From contig NZ_UAQZ01000014.1 in the NCBI RefSeq assembly GCF_900446215.1, positions 496,001 through 560,000 on the forward strand: a stretch of 64,000 bases of DNA. The letters run 5' to 3'. The position numbers were made by a program, and so were the translations under genes. The stretch comes from Burkholderia cenocepacia. GTDB lineage: Bacteria; Pseudomonadota; Gammaproteobacteria; Burkholderiales; Burkholderiaceae. Under the pieces are notes generated by a model. That model made no database searches. It saw only the letters and a list, made by a program, of their open reading frames with translations, and had not been told where the DNA came from. Positions 53,597 to 62,556 of this stretch are shown piece after piece (position 1 is the first letter of the stretch; the number at the start of each line of letters is the position of its first letter).

Positions 53597-53947
53597 ATGA
53601 AAAAATCCACTGCCGCCCTTTCAATCGCCCTTGTTCTCTCGCTGCCCGCATACGCGGCAAACAACATCGGCCAGTGTGTGTATCCGAAAACCAAAGTCGG
53701 CTCCAATGGCAACCTCGTCTTCAAGCATCCGATCTATGTCCTCGATGCGCCAAATGCAACCGCCCCGAAACGCGCGCTAACCACGTTCGCGGCCTTCACT
53801 GTCAAGGCCGAAGCGCCCGGCGGCTTCGTGAAGCTTGTCACCGTGCCGAACTACGATCTGCCGAATCCGGACAGCGTCGCCGGCAAAGTCATCGGCTGGG
53901 CGAAACTGTCGGATTTTGACTTCCAAGAGTTGCGCAACTGCAACTGA
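53597..53947 (+). CDS. Small exported protein
   Basis: 116-aa protein with a cleavable signal peptide (MKKSTAALSIALVLSLPAYA). The mature chain NNIGQCVYPKTKVGSNGNLVF...ELRNCN has two cysteines at its ends and may form an SH3-like or beta-sandwich fold. An ATG four codons upstream (53585) is possible. With the preceding lipoprotein it forms an envelope-directed pair; function unknown. Confidence 0.72.
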   Translation: MKKSTAALSIALVLSLPAYAANNIGQCVYPKTKVGSNGNLVFKHPIYVLDAPNATAPKRALTTFAAFTVKAEAPGGFVKLVTVPNYDLPNPDSVAGKVIGWAKLSDFDFQELRNCN

Positions 53948-53963
53948 CGACCCAATAAACGAT

Positions 53964-53987
53964 GGGGCGTGCCTGCCGGCACGCCCC
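53964..53987 (+). terminator. Hairpin after the exported protein gene
   Basis: GGGGCGTGCC/GGCACGCCCC, perfect 10-bp stem with a 4-nt loop; the T run (cattttttt) comes 15-20 nt later, so termination is plausible though not ideal. Confidence 0.6.
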
Positions 53988-54150
53988 CCTCATGCTGATC
54001 TTCATTTTTTTGCGATCCAATCGAACGATCATCATCCGATCGACAAGTCGCCGAAATTGATCGATAGTCGGACCGCGCACAGGAACACCACGGCAACGTT
54101 CGGCAGTCCGGCTATCCCATTCCAAGCAGTGAAGAAGTGAACGCGCCGGA

Positions 54151-54996
54151 TCAACAACACTCGGCGTGGCGATGCTTGCATGTATGAAGCACCTCGTGCG
54201 GGTCGCGCTTCCACCAGTTGGAGGCGGAGAAAATCTCCACCTCATGAAACCCGCTGTAACCGGTGGCTTCCACCGCTTGCCTCCATCGTGAAATCTCTAT
54301 CACACCGTCGCCCATCATGCCCCGGTCCAGCAGCATGTCGGCCGTCGGCACGAGCCAGTCGCATATATGAAACGCAAGCAGTCGTTTGCGTCCAGCCCGC
54401 GTGATCTGCGCCTCCAGCTCAGGATCCCACCACGTATGATAAAGATCGAGCGCGATGCCTAGGCCATCATCCCCAAGCTCGTCGCAGAGATCGTTAGCGT
54501 GACGCATGGTATTCACACAGGCACGATCGGCGGCATACATCGGGTGCAGGGGCTCGATGGCCAAGGGCATACCTCGCGGCCGTGAATAGTCGAGTAGGTC
54601 CGCTATTCCGTCGCGAACCTGCTCGCGCGCGCTGGCAATGTCTTTCGAGCCGCCGGGCAGCCCTCCGACTACCAGCACGAGGCACTGGGCGTGAATTTCT
54701 AGTGCCTCGTCCACCGCTCGGCGGTTATCCTCGCGAACCGCAAGGCGGTCTTTGGCGGACTCCGCTGGAAACATGCCGCCCCGGCAGTAGCCGGTAACCG
54801 TCAGCCCATTGAATTCGATGGCGCGTGCAGCGTCCCTGAGGCCAAATTTGGCGACCTGATCGCGCCAGGGCGAGATACCGCGAATGTCATGAAGCGCACA
54901 GGCGTCGGCAATCTGGCCCAGATCCCACTGCTCGCGCACCGTTGCAGTGTTGATCGACAAGCGAGAGGGGTCGGCCCGTCGATTGATAGCGGCCAT
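54151..54996 (-). CDS. Sugar phosphate isomerase/epimerase-like TIM-barrel protein
   Basis: 281-aa AP-endonuclease-2 (xylose-isomerase-like) TIM barrel. Metal-ligand regions include LAIEPLHPMY (Glu), GIALDLYHTWWDPEL (Asp, His) and LLAFHICDW (His). Such proteins isomerise or epimerise sugars and keto-sugars. The start MAAINRRADPSRLS overlaps the DUF993 stop by 1 nt (TAATG), so it is the last gene of the Gfo-DUF993-isomerase operon. Confidence 0.88.
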   Translation of the reverse strand: MAAINRRADPSRLSINTATVREQWDLGQIADACALHDIRGISPWRDQVAKFGLRDAARAIEFNGLTVTGYCRGGMFPAESAKDRLAVREDNRRAVDEALEIHAQCLVLVVGGLPGGSKDIASAREQVRDGIADLLDYSRPRGMPLAIEPLHPMYAADRACVNTMRHANDLCDELGDDGLGIALDLYHTWWDPELEAQITRAGRKRLLAFHICDWLVPTADMLLDRGMMGDGVIEISRWRQAVEATGYSGFHEVEIFSASNWWKRDPHEVLHTCKHRHAECC

Positions 54997-56159
54997 TACG
55001 ATACCCCCTGCACGGCGAGAAAGTGCCGCATTCTCGCGGCAGCGGCTTCGGGATCGTCGAACAGTGCGGCCGCGTCGGCTAGCCGGAACAACTGGCAGAA
55101 GTGAATTGCGCTGCGCGCGCTCTGCTGACCTCCGACCATCACGAAGTGATCCTGATGACCGTTGAGCCATGCGAGAAACACCACGCCCGTTTTATAGAAG
55201 CGCGTCGGAGCTGCGAAGATGTGCCGCGAAAGAGCCAGCGTGGACTGCAGGGTTTGCCGGAACTCTTCCGCATTACCATCCGAGAGTGCGGCCAGCGCGC
55301 TCGAAGCCGCCGGTGCGATGGCATCGAAAATGCCAAGGAGTGCGTGCGAATATCCGTGGGCATCCCCCTCGATCATCTCGGGAAAGTTGAAATCGTCGCC
55401 CGTGTACATTTTCACCAACGCAGGAAGGCGGCGGCGCATGGCGATCTCCTTGTCCTTGTCGAGTAAGGAAATCTTGATGCCGTCGACTTTAGCGGCGTTC
55501 TGACTGATTACCCGCAGGCAGACTTCCATCGCCTGATCCACGTCGGCGCTTCCCCAGTACCCCACGAGCGCAGGATCGAACATTTCGCCGAGCCAGTGCA
55601 AGACGACCGGCTCCCGGACTTGGCGCAGGATGGTCCCGTAGACGTGTTCGTAGTCGTCAGCCGAACGCGCGACCTTCGCGAGTGCGCGGCTCGCCATAAG
55701 GATGATACGGCCGCCCACAGCCTCGATCGCGCGGACCTGCTCTTCGTAGGCGGCAATTACGTCGGCCAGAGTCAGGTCAGGATGCGGCGCGAGCTGGTCC
55801 GTGCCGGCGCCCGATGCAATCCGGGCGCCTGGAAAATCCTTGGCGAGATCAACGCTGCGCCTGATCAATTCTAGCGACGTCGTCCAGTCGAGGCCCATGC
55901 CCCGTTGCGCAGTGTCCATCGCCTCGGCTACACCAAGTCCGAGTGAATAAAGATAGCGGCGATATTCGAGCGTCTTTTCCCAGTCCACCGCTGACGTGAC
56001 CCACGGATCGCAGGCCTTGCGCGGATCTGCCACAACGTGAGCCGCAGAGTAAACGACGCGATTGAAGACCGGCTTTGCTGGTACGCGCCAGGTGCGCTCG
56101 CCAACCATTGCATACTCCGCGACGTATCCTGCGGCGTCCAGTAGCTTAATTGCAGGCAT
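54996..56159 (-). CDS. DUF993 (dihydrodipicolinate synthase-like) protein
   Basis: 387-aa protein of DUF993, a branch of the DHDPS/N-acetylneuraminate lyase TIM barrels. VYSAAHVVADP near the N-terminus, GRIILMASRALAKVA, VVLHWLGEMFDPAL and GIKISLLDKDKE (a lysine at the aldolase Schiff-base position) are notable. An aldol cleavage of a keto sugar acid is likely, but no member function is known to me. It lies 3 nt after the Gfo/Idh/MocA gene. Confidence 0.85.
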   Translation of the reverse strand: MPAIKLLDAAGYVAEYAMVGERTWRVPAKPVFNRVVYSAAHVVADPRKACDPWVTSAVDWEKTLEYRRYLYSLGLGVAEAMDTAQRGMGLDWTTSLELIRRSVDLAKDFPGARIASGAGTDQLAPHPDLTLADVIAAYEEQVRAIEAVGGRIILMASRALAKVARSADDYEHVYGTILRQVREPVVLHWLGEMFDPALVGYWGSADVDQAMEVCLRVISQNAAKVDGIKISLLDKDKEIAMRRRLPALVKMYTGDDFNFPEMIEGDAHGYSHALLGIFDAIAPAASSALAALSDGNAEEFRQTLQSTLALSRHIFAAPTRFYKTGVVFLAWLNGHQDHFVMVGGQQSARSAIHFCQLFRLADAAALFDDPEAAAARMRHFLAVQGVS

Positions 56160-56162
56160 GGC

Positions 56163-57314
56163 TCAGACCTCCAGCGCCGGGATATCGATCCAGCGACGCT
56201 CCTTCCAGCTTTGCAGGCCCAGTTCAACGAGTTGCACGCCCTTGGCACCTTCCAGCAGATTCCATTTAAAATCACCCTCGCCCCACACGTGCTTCAGGAA
56301 CAGCTCCCACTGCACCTTGAATGCATTGTCGTTGGAGCTCGTTTCCGGAACCGCCTGCCAGTCTTGTAGAAAGTCATGTGTGTTGCGCAGATCCGGATTC
56401 CAGACTGGCTTCGGCGTATTGACACGCGACTGCGTATAACAATCCGTGAGGCCTGCAACCGCCGACCCGAGAGTGCCATCCACCTGGAACGTGACCAGGT
56501 CGTCCCGGCGTACACGCACGCACCAAGAACTGTTCATCTGCACGACAACACCGTTCTCCAGTTCGAAGGTCGCATAGGCCGCATCGTCCGCCGTCGCTTG
56601 GTAGCGCTGTCCCTGTTCGTCGAGGCGCTCGGGGATATGTGTAGCCCCCAAGCAGGACACGCTCTTCACGGTGCCGAACACGTTGTCGATCACATATCGC
56701 CAATGGCAAAGCATGTCAAGAATGATGCCGCCGCCGTCTTCCTGCCGATAGTTCCAGGATGGCCGCTGGGCGGGCTGCAAGTCGCCTTCAAACACCCAGT
56801 AGCCGAACTCTCCACGCACCGAGAGCATCCGGCCGAAGAAACCGGCCTCGTTGAGCAATCGGAGTTTCTTGAGCCCTGGTAGCCAGAGCTTGTCTTGCAC
56901 GACGCCGTGCTTCACGCCGGCCTTACGGGCAACAGCATAGAGATCGAGTGCTTCCGCGAGGTTTGTTGCGACCGGCTTTTCGCAATAAATATGCTTGCCT
57001 GCCTCAATGGCGCGCTTGAGTAGCGCCGGACGCGCCTGGGTCGTCGCCGCGTCGAAAAAGATCGTGTCGTTCGGATTGGCGAGCGCCGAATCGAGGTCAG
57101 TCGTCCAACGCTCGATTCCGTGCGCCCTCGCGAGCGCGGCGATTTTCTCCTCATTGCGTCCGACGAGGATCGGGTCGGGCATGAGCCGGTCGCCGTTCTT
57201 GAGCGCCACGCCGCCCTGATTGCGAATCGCGACAATCGAGCGCATCAGATGCTGATTCATTCCCATGCGTCCCGTAACGCCATGCATGACCAGACCGAGG
57301 CGATGTTGAGCCAT
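56163..57314 (-). CDS. Gfo/Idh/MocA-family oxidoreductase
   Basis: 383-aa NAD(P)-dependent sugar dehydrogenase. Rossmann domain with GLVMHGVTGRMGMNQHL, the family motif HIYCEKPVATNLAEAL (EKP), and KHGVVQDKLWLPGLKKL; then the alpha/beta C-terminal domain. It should oxidise a sugar or polyol hydroxyl to a keto group as the first step of the operon. The start MAQHRLGLVMHG follows aaaatctccgag leader (minus-strand GGAG). Promoter region with palindrome lies upstream. Confidence 0.9.
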   Translation of the reverse strand: MAQHRLGLVMHGVTGRMGMNQHLMRSIVAIRNQGGVALKNGDRLMPDPILVGRNEEKIAALARAHGIERWTTDLDSALANPNDTIFFDAATTQARPALLKRAIEAGKHIYCEKPVATNLAEALDLYAVARKAGVKHGVVQDKLWLPGLKKLRLLNEAGFFGRMLSVRGEFGYWVFEGDLQPAQRPSWNYRQEDGGGIILDMLCHWRYVIDNVFGTVKSVSCLGATHIPERLDEQGQRYQATADDAAYATFELENGVVVQMNSSWCVRVRRDDLVTFQVDGTLGSAVAGLTDCYTQSRVNTPKPVWNPDLRNTHDFLQDWQAVPETSSNDNAFKVQWELFLKHVWGEGDFKWNLLEGAKGVQLVELGLQSWKERRWIDIPALEV

Positions 57315-57728
57315 AAAAATCTCCGAGCTGACAGATATTTTGAAAACACTAGCATTGGTTGCAAGTACAACGACGTGCCAGTGGATGAGTGACTCCGGTG
57401 TGACAACACCACCGACCGTATCGACGTGATACTCGCACATCACTAACTTTAATTCACGTTATCGTTAACCATTACAGAGTCCTTCCCCGATGTGCCGCCA
57501 AAGTGTAGCGAATTTTTGCCGTACTTCGCTCATTCCGGCCATGAATTCACCAGTCACCGCCTCATAAATGTTACTTAATCGGTAATTATTGGGGCGAGGA
57601 GGGAACGGGAGGGAGCCAGGCGTATGGTCCTGCGCCCCGATGGGGAGGTTCGATCAGATCGAACAGGCGCATGTTGGCCATTGGCCCGTTGGCTGGAGCG
57701 TATTCAGCGCAAGGGGCGAACGCGCCGT
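57315..57728. other. Control region upstream of the Gfo operon
   Basis: About 410 nt between the Gfo start and the GMC stop. It holds the palindrome at 57453-57468, a further AT-rich dyad TTAC/GTAA near 57572-57587, and a purine-rich G tract. No gene supported. Confidence 0.5.
57453..57468. promoter_or_regulatory. Operator TTCACGTTATCGTTAA (copy 1)
   Basis: Near-palindrome 139 nt upstream of the Gfo operon start. It differs from the copy at 61512-61527 by one base, and both are preceded by TTTAAT/TTAAT-like bases and followed by C. Probable operator of the TetR protein encoded at 61777. Confidence 0.65.
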
Positions 57729-59567
57729 TCAACGGGCAATAACCGACGGCGAAGGCTGCGCGTCCAGGCCGCCTGCGCGAAGCACGCCTTCCGCTCCGCC
57801 CAACTGCGGCTTCGCCGCTGCCGGGATACCTGTGCGGGCCCTTGCTGAGTCAAGCTTAATGGCGTCCGCGAGCCGTTCGGCAAGCATGAGAGTCGGCAGA
57901 TTCGTATTTGCGCGGGGAATGGAAGGCATGATCGACGAATCGCATACGCGCAGTCCCGCTATGCCGTGAACGCGCCCGACGCCGTCCGTGACTGACGTCG
58001 GGTCCACAGCAGCCCCCATCTTGCAGGTGCCCGAGGCATGCCAGACACCGCTCACAGAGTTGCCAACAAACTCCGTTAGTTTGCTGTCGTCGGCAAGCAA
58101 ATCGTCGACCCTGTTTCCGAGCGCCACAACGCGATGGATGAGCAGGTCGCGCGCCGGCCCCGCCCAATCCAGTAGCTTTCCGAAGGCTGCCATCTGTATT
58201 GCATTCCACCGCCCCGGAGCGGAAACTTTCTTTACACGTTCTGAATAGCTGGTGGGAAAAACTGTGCCCCGCGTACGATTCAAGCGTGGATCGCGCAGCA
58301 CGTTCGCCGCGAGCCGGAACCCCTTCTTCAGCCGATCCAGATCACGCGGATCGGAAAGCAAGCGAAAATCCACTTCCGGCTCCTCAAATGGATCAGCCGA
58401 GCGCAATGTCACCGAGCCGCGCGAATATGATTTGTTCACCCAGACCAGCAGAGTGCCCATGCGATGTCCGACAGCGTGCCACGCCGTTCTTCCAATGACC
58501 GCTATGTGCATATCGCCGGCGGCCGCGCCGGGCATATCGGAGGTATAGCGCAGCAACGCCTGGTCGTGATGCTCGGTCAGGTCCTCCATACGCGACCGAG
58601 CCGGCAGATAGGCGGACACCGCGATCAAGGGGTGCTCCATGAGGTTCTTTCCTACACCGCGAAGATCCTTGTGGACACGGATGCCAAGAGCCTTCAATTC
58701 GTCTGCCGGCCCGATCCCGCTTCGCAACAGCAGTGCGGCCGAGTGGATGCCACCGGAGCATACGATCGTTTCCCCGGCGCGAAGGCTTTGCGGCGCTTTC
58801 GATGCTGCCGTCAAGGACGACTTCGCCGCGACAACTTCCGCGCCCGCCACTCGCGCGCCCTCGAAAAGAAGTTTCGTAACGTGGGTGTCCGTGAGTATCG
58901 TCAGATTGTGCCGCTTTCTTACTTCGGGCGTGAGATAGGCAATCGACGCCGGCACGCGATGGCCGTCATCGCTCACGGCAATTGCCGTGGGAAAGACGCC
59001 GTCGGTCCATTTGCCATTCTGGTCCACGTGCGCGGGATAACCTCGTGCCCGCATGGTGTCGGCCACTGCGTTCACGAACGGAGAGCGACGCTGCGGCGGG
59101 AGCCGGCGTATCGGCACAGGCCCAGCCTTGCCGTGATACTCGTCATCGAAGTCGCAGTCGCGTTCAAGTTTGCGAAAGTAGTGCAGCGCGACTTCGCCGC
59201 TCCACCCTTCTGCGCCAAGCCGCCCCCATTCGTCGTAGTCGTCTGGCGCACCGCGATTGGCGACCATCGCGTTGATAGCAGAACCGCCGCCAAGCACTCG
59301 CGCCTGTTCGTAGCCGCGCGGGTCGCGATTGGGCTGCGAAGTTGGCGCGCCACTCACCGTCGCCGTCAGCGACCGCCAGATATTCTGCTTGTCCAGATAC
59401 GCTAGACCTGGATAGCGGCTTCCGATGTTCTCCGGCATCGCGTCGATGCGAAGATCGCGCCCCGCCTCAACAAGCAGCACCGTTTTATTGGCGTCTTCAG
59501 ACAAGCGCGCCGCAAGTGCGCAGCCGGCTGTCCCGCCGCCCAGAATCAGATAGTCGACCTTGTGCAT
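57729..59567 (-). CDS. GMC-family FAD oxidoreductase
   Basis: 612-aa glucose-methanol-choline oxidoreductase. The FAD motif YLILGGGTAGCALAARL is at residues 6-22, with VLGGGSAINAMV (GMC signature 1) near 90, ETIVCSGGIHSAALLLRSGIG (signature 2) and the C-terminal GTCKMGAAVDPTSV with catalytic HAS and N residues. It oxidises an alcohol group, perhaps of a sugar or polyol. About 60 residues longer at the C-terminus than many members. Downstream of the broken binding-protein gene. Confidence 0.9.
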   Translation of the reverse strand: MHKVDYLILGGGTAGCALAARLSEDANKTVLLVEAGRDLRIDAMPENIGSRYPGLAYLDKQNIWRSLTATVSGAPTSQPNRDPRGYEQARVLGGGSAINAMVANRGAPDDYDEWGRLGAEGWSGEVALHYFRKLERDCDFDDEYHGKAGPVPIRRLPPQRRSPFVNAVADTMRARGYPAHVDQNGKWTDGVFPTAIAVSDDGHRVPASIAYLTPEVRKRHNLTILTDTHVTKLLFEGARVAGAEVVAAKSSLTAASKAPQSLRAGETIVCSGGIHSAALLLRSGIGPADELKALGIRVHKDLRGVGKNLMEHPLIAVSAYLPARSRMEDLTEHHDQALLRYTSDMPGAAAGDMHIAVIGRTAWHAVGHRMGTLLVWVNKSYSRGSVTLRSADPFEEPEVDFRLLSDPRDLDRLKKGFRLAANVLRDPRLNRTRGTVFPTSYSERVKKVSAPGRWNAIQMAAFGKLLDWAGPARDLLIHRVVALGNRVDDLLADDSKLTEFVGNSVSGVWHASGTCKMGAAVDPTSVTDGVGRVHGIAGLRVCDSSIMPSIPRANTNLPTLMLAERLADAIKLDSARARTGIPAAAKPQLGGAEGVLRAGGLDAQPSPSVIAR

Positions 59568-59607
59568 AGATTGGTTCCTCCTGATGATTCTGCTGCGCGA
59601 AGCGCGC

Positions 59608-59975
59608 TCAGCGTTGGGAATAGCCGGGCAGCTTGTCGCAGCCGCACATTGAATAGTTCAGTGGTGCGACCTTGTCGCTCAGGTACTTTGGCAAATCCGC
59701 CTGGCTAATATCCGGTTGGGGCAAGATCCACTCCGGCGCGGGCGCTGGCTCACCCTTGAGCGCCTTGAGCGCCGCGACGACGGCCGTGCGCCACATGTAG
59801 ACCGGGTAGGTCGGCACGATGCCCCTGAAACCATCGCGCTTCCAGGCCTGAAGGTAGCTCTGCTGGTCTCCCCCTGTGGTGACGGGATAAGGCTGCCCCG
59901 CGTCCTCGAATGCTTCGGCTACCGCCGTTGATGCGGTGCCGAAGTCCAACCAGGCTGCATCAATGTGAGTGCCGC
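59608..59975 (-). pseudogene. Remnant of a periplasmic sugar-binding protein (C-terminal part only)
   Basis: About 120 codons match the C-terminal lobe of RbsB/XylF-like ABC substrate-binding proteins: IDAAWLDFGTASTAVAEAF, GGDQQSYLQAWK, YPVYMWRTAVVAALKALKGE and DLPKYLSDKVAPLNY. No signal peptide or N-terminal lobe is present; the frame continues upstream into unrelated sequence and then under the aldehyde dehydrogenase gene. No permease or ATPase gene is adjacent. This shows that a deletion removed an ABC importer. Confidence 0.75.
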
Positions 59976-60074
59976 GGCTCAGATTACGGGACCAAAGGAC
60001 TTCTGAATCCCGCGCATCGCAAGACACTCTTTCTCTGGTTTCATCATCGGCCTTCAAATCGACGTTTCTGCCAC

Positions 60075-61433
60075 TTAGCCACCCACTACCAGCTTTGCGT
60101 TTGCGAGTTCTCGTGCGCCGAGTGCACCCAGCTCCCGCCCGAATCCCGAGCCTTTTACGCCACCAAAAGGCGCCCGAGGGTCCGAGCGCACGAAGTCGTT
60201 GATGAATACCGCTCCCACTTCGAGAGCGGACGCGATCTTGTTTGCGCGTTGCACGTCGGCGGAGCAAACGGTCGCACCCAAACCGAATTCGGTCGCATTA
60301 GCCAGCGCGATCGCCTCTTCGTCGGTCCTGAACGTGAACAGCATGGCTACCGGACCGAAGATTTCCTCCTGCGCAATGGGGGCGTCGGAACTCAGCCCAG
60401 TGATAACGGTTGGCGGGTAGAAGTTGCCGGGACCATTGACCGGTGCACCGCCGGTCAGTAGCGTGCCACCCTGCTTGAGCGCGGAAAGTACCTGCCGATG
60501 GATTTCGTCGCGCAGGTCCGCCCTGGCAAGCGGCCCGAGTTGCGTGTCGACGCTCATCGGATCGCCCATGCGCAGCGCCGCAGCCTTTTCCACGAACTTC
60601 TTCTGGAACACTTCAGCGATCGGCTCCGCAACCAGAAAGCGTTTGGCCGCGATACAGCTCTGCGCGTTATTCGAAAAGCGCGAGGTAACCCCCAACTGAA
60701 CTGCCCGGTCCAGATCCGCATCTTCCAGCACGATGAACGGGTCAGATCCGCCCAGCTCCAGAACGGCTTTCTTTCCGTACGCACCGGCTTCCTGGGCCAC
60801 GGCGCGCCCCGCCTGCGTGCTGCCGGTTACGGTGACGCATCGCACGCGGGGATCGCGCACCACGCGCGCCACGCCGCCGCGGCGAATGGCGAGATTCAGG
60901 TACAGGCCTTCAGGCGCACCCGCGTCGAGGATCAATTGCTCGAGCGCGTGCGCACAGCCTTGCACTGTTTCAGCATGCTTGACCAGCACTGTGTTCCCGG
61001 CCATGGCCGTCGGAATGAAAAAGCGCAGCACTTGCCAGAAAGGCAAATTCCACGGCATCACACCAAACACAGGGCCGAGCGACTCATAGACGACCTTCGC
61101 GTTCATGCCTTCGATAGGCATCGGCGCGAGATAGCCGGCGCCATGTTCCGCGAAATGGCGCGCCCCCGCGGCCGCCTTCCTGACCTCCAGAACGGCTTCA
61201 ACGAGCGGCTTGCCCATTTCCTGTGTGATGAGGCGGCCATACCGGTCGGCGCGCTCTTCGAGCAGCGCACCGAGCTTGCGCAGCACCTCGGTGCGCTGCT
61301 GCAGCGAAGCCCGCGACCAGCGCTTCCAGGCTGCAAATGACAGCATAAGCCGCGACTCGATATCGTCGGCCGAATGTTCGGTGAAGGCCTCGAGCAGTTC
61401 ACCGGTTGCGGGGTTTCGCGATTGAAAGTGCAT
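60075..61433 (-). CDS. NAD(P)-dependent aldehyde dehydrogenase (succinate-semialdehyde type)
   Basis: 452-aa ALDH of the GabD-like group. Active-site glutamate in LELGGSDPFIVLEDAD, catalytic cysteine in NNAQSCIAAKRF, and cofactor region TGSTQAGRAVA. It oxidises an aldehyde intermediate of the pathway, possibly to glycerate or a related acid. An operator copy lies 78 nt upstream of its start. It begins the leftward transcript that continues through the remnant to the GMC gene. Confidence 0.9.
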   Translation of the reverse strand: MHFQSRNPATGELLEAFTEHSADDIESRLMLSFAAWKRWSRASLQQRTEVLRKLGALLEERADRYGRLITQEMGKPLVEAVLEVRKAAAGARHFAEHGAGYLAPMPIEGMNAKVVYESLGPVFGVMPWNLPFWQVLRFFIPTAMAGNTVLVKHAETVQGCAHALEQLILDAGAPEGLYLNLAIRRGGVARVVRDPRVRCVTVTGSTQAGRAVAQEAGAYGKKAVLELGGSDPFIVLEDADLDRAVQLGVTSRFSNNAQSCIAAKRFLVAEPIAEVFQKKFVEKAAALRMGDPMSVDTQLGPLARADLRDEIHRQVLSALKQGGTLLTGGAPVNGPGNFYPPTVITGLSSDAPIAQEEIFGPVAMLFTFRTDEEAIALANATEFGLGATVCSADVQRANKIASALEVGAVFINDFVRSDPRAPFGGVKGSGFGRELGALGARELANAKLVVGG

Positions 61434-61511
61434 AGATAGCTCCTATTCGTGCTTCCCCAGGAAGCGAAGTCATAAGCGTCCACCGCAATGATTTCACAGA
61501 GGCACGATTAA

Positions 61512-61527
61512 TTCACGATATCGTTAA
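61512..61527. promoter_or_regulatory. Operator TTCACGATATCGTTAA (copy 2)
   Basis: Core ACGATATCGT is a perfect palindrome; the 16-mer has a single mismatched pair. Copy 1 lies upstream of the Gfo operon. Typical size for a TetR-family site. Confidence 0.7.
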
Positions 61528-61560
61528 CACCTACTTACAACCCATCCGCCCGGGTGCATC

Positions 61561-61607
61561 CGTGATTCCTCCGTTCATAGGCACCCTTCCGGGTTATAGG
61601 AATCACG
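61561..61607. repeat. Nested inverted repeat upstream of tetR
   Basis: CGTGATTCCT (61561-61570) pairs perfectly with AGGAATCACG (61598-61607); inside is ACCC-TTCC-GGGT (61583-61594). May be a second operator or a leader hairpin. Confidence 0.45.
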
Positions 61608-61776
61608 CCGGCACGAACAGCAGCGTCGATCATGAAATTTTATGTTACTCTTCCGTTAGTACTTGGCCGCCGACACATTCACTGACACGTACGAACATCA
61701 GGACACGCGCGAGATGTATGCGAGGGATATCTTCATTGCCGTGGCGGTGCAACGGATTGTGAAAAAGGTGTAAGCA

Positions 61777-62439
61777 ATGGAGCTGGACAACATGACCGAG
61801 TCGCACGCAGCAGACGACAAGCCCACGAGAAACAAGGAGCGCACGCGCGCCCAGATACTTCAGGCGGCGTCGGACGAATTCGCCGAACGGGGGCTCGCTG
61901 GCGCACGAATCGAACATATCGCCAGTCGCGCAGAAACAAACAAGCGCATGGTGTACTACTACTACACGAGCAAGGAAGAACTCTTCGCTGCCGTACTCGA
62001 GCGGACCTACAAGTCGATTCGTGAAGCGGAACGCGAACTGAATCTGCTCGACTTGGAGCCAGTCGAAGCTGTCAGGTCGCTGGTTGCTTTCACCTGGAAC
62101 TACTATCTTGAACACCCCGAGTTCATTAGACTGCTGAACATGGAGAACGCCATCGGCGCAAGCCATGTGACCGTATCCCCAAATCTCCAGGCGATGAACT
62201 CTCCCGTGATCGATACGTTGCGCGAAGTGCTTTTGAAGGGCCAACAGCAGAAAACCTTCCGCAGCGGTGTGGACGCCTTGCAGCTTTACATCTCTATTGC
62301 TTCGTTAAGCTACTTCTACCTGTCCAACGCCGATACGCTGACTGCCGTGTTTGGGCGCAATCTCCTCTCGGCGCGAGCCAAGGTCGAACGGCTGCACCAC
62401 ATACAGGACGTAATCATCGGGTATCTGGTCATCGACTAG
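61777..62439 (+). CDS. TetR-family regulator
   Basis: 220-aa TetR-type repressor. The N-terminal HTH is at about 20-66 (RAQILQAASDEFAERGLAG, IEHIASRAETNKRMVYYYYTSKEELF). The C-terminal ligand domain resembles RutR/YcdC-type proteins. Divergent from the aldehyde dehydrogenase gene and probably the controller of the whole cluster through the two operator copies. ATG 61777 used; ATG 61792 possible. Confidence 0.9.
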   Translation: MELDNMTESHAADDKPTRNKERTRAQILQAASDEFAERGLAGARIEHIASRAETNKRMVYYYYTSKEELFAAVLERTYKSIREAERELNLLDLEPVEAVRSLVAFTWNYYLEHPEFIRLLNMENAIGASHVTVSPNLQAMNSPVIDTLREVLLKGQQQKTFRSGVDALQLYISIASLSYFYLSNADTLTAVFGRNLLSARAKVERLHHIQDVIIGYLVID

Positions 62440-62507
62440 TTTTCCCATGTGCAATCAGGTGGGCTGCCTGTGCCCGCGCGCCGGTTTTAGGCTTCTACCC
62501 AAACCAC

Positions 62508-62524
62508 CCTGCCCGTAGGGCAGG
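62508..62524 (+). repeat. Inverted repeat between tetR and glycerate kinase genes
   Basis: CCTGCCC/GGGCAGG with a 3-nt loop, 33 nt before the glycerate kinase start, followed by an AT-rich stretch. May be a weak terminator of tetR or an operator. Confidence 0.4.
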
Positions 62525-62556
62525 AATTATTTCGCAGTGCATAGAATATTTTAAAC

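Larger units (their letters stand above)
61434..61776. other. Divergent ALDH / TetR control region
   Basis: About 340 nt with operator copy 2 (61512-61527) and a long nested inverted repeat at 61561-61607. No gene supported. Confidence 0.5.

Noticed and set aside
42876..53947. Prophage
   Set aside because: No capsid, tail, terminase, portal or lysis genes; the set fits an integrative element better.
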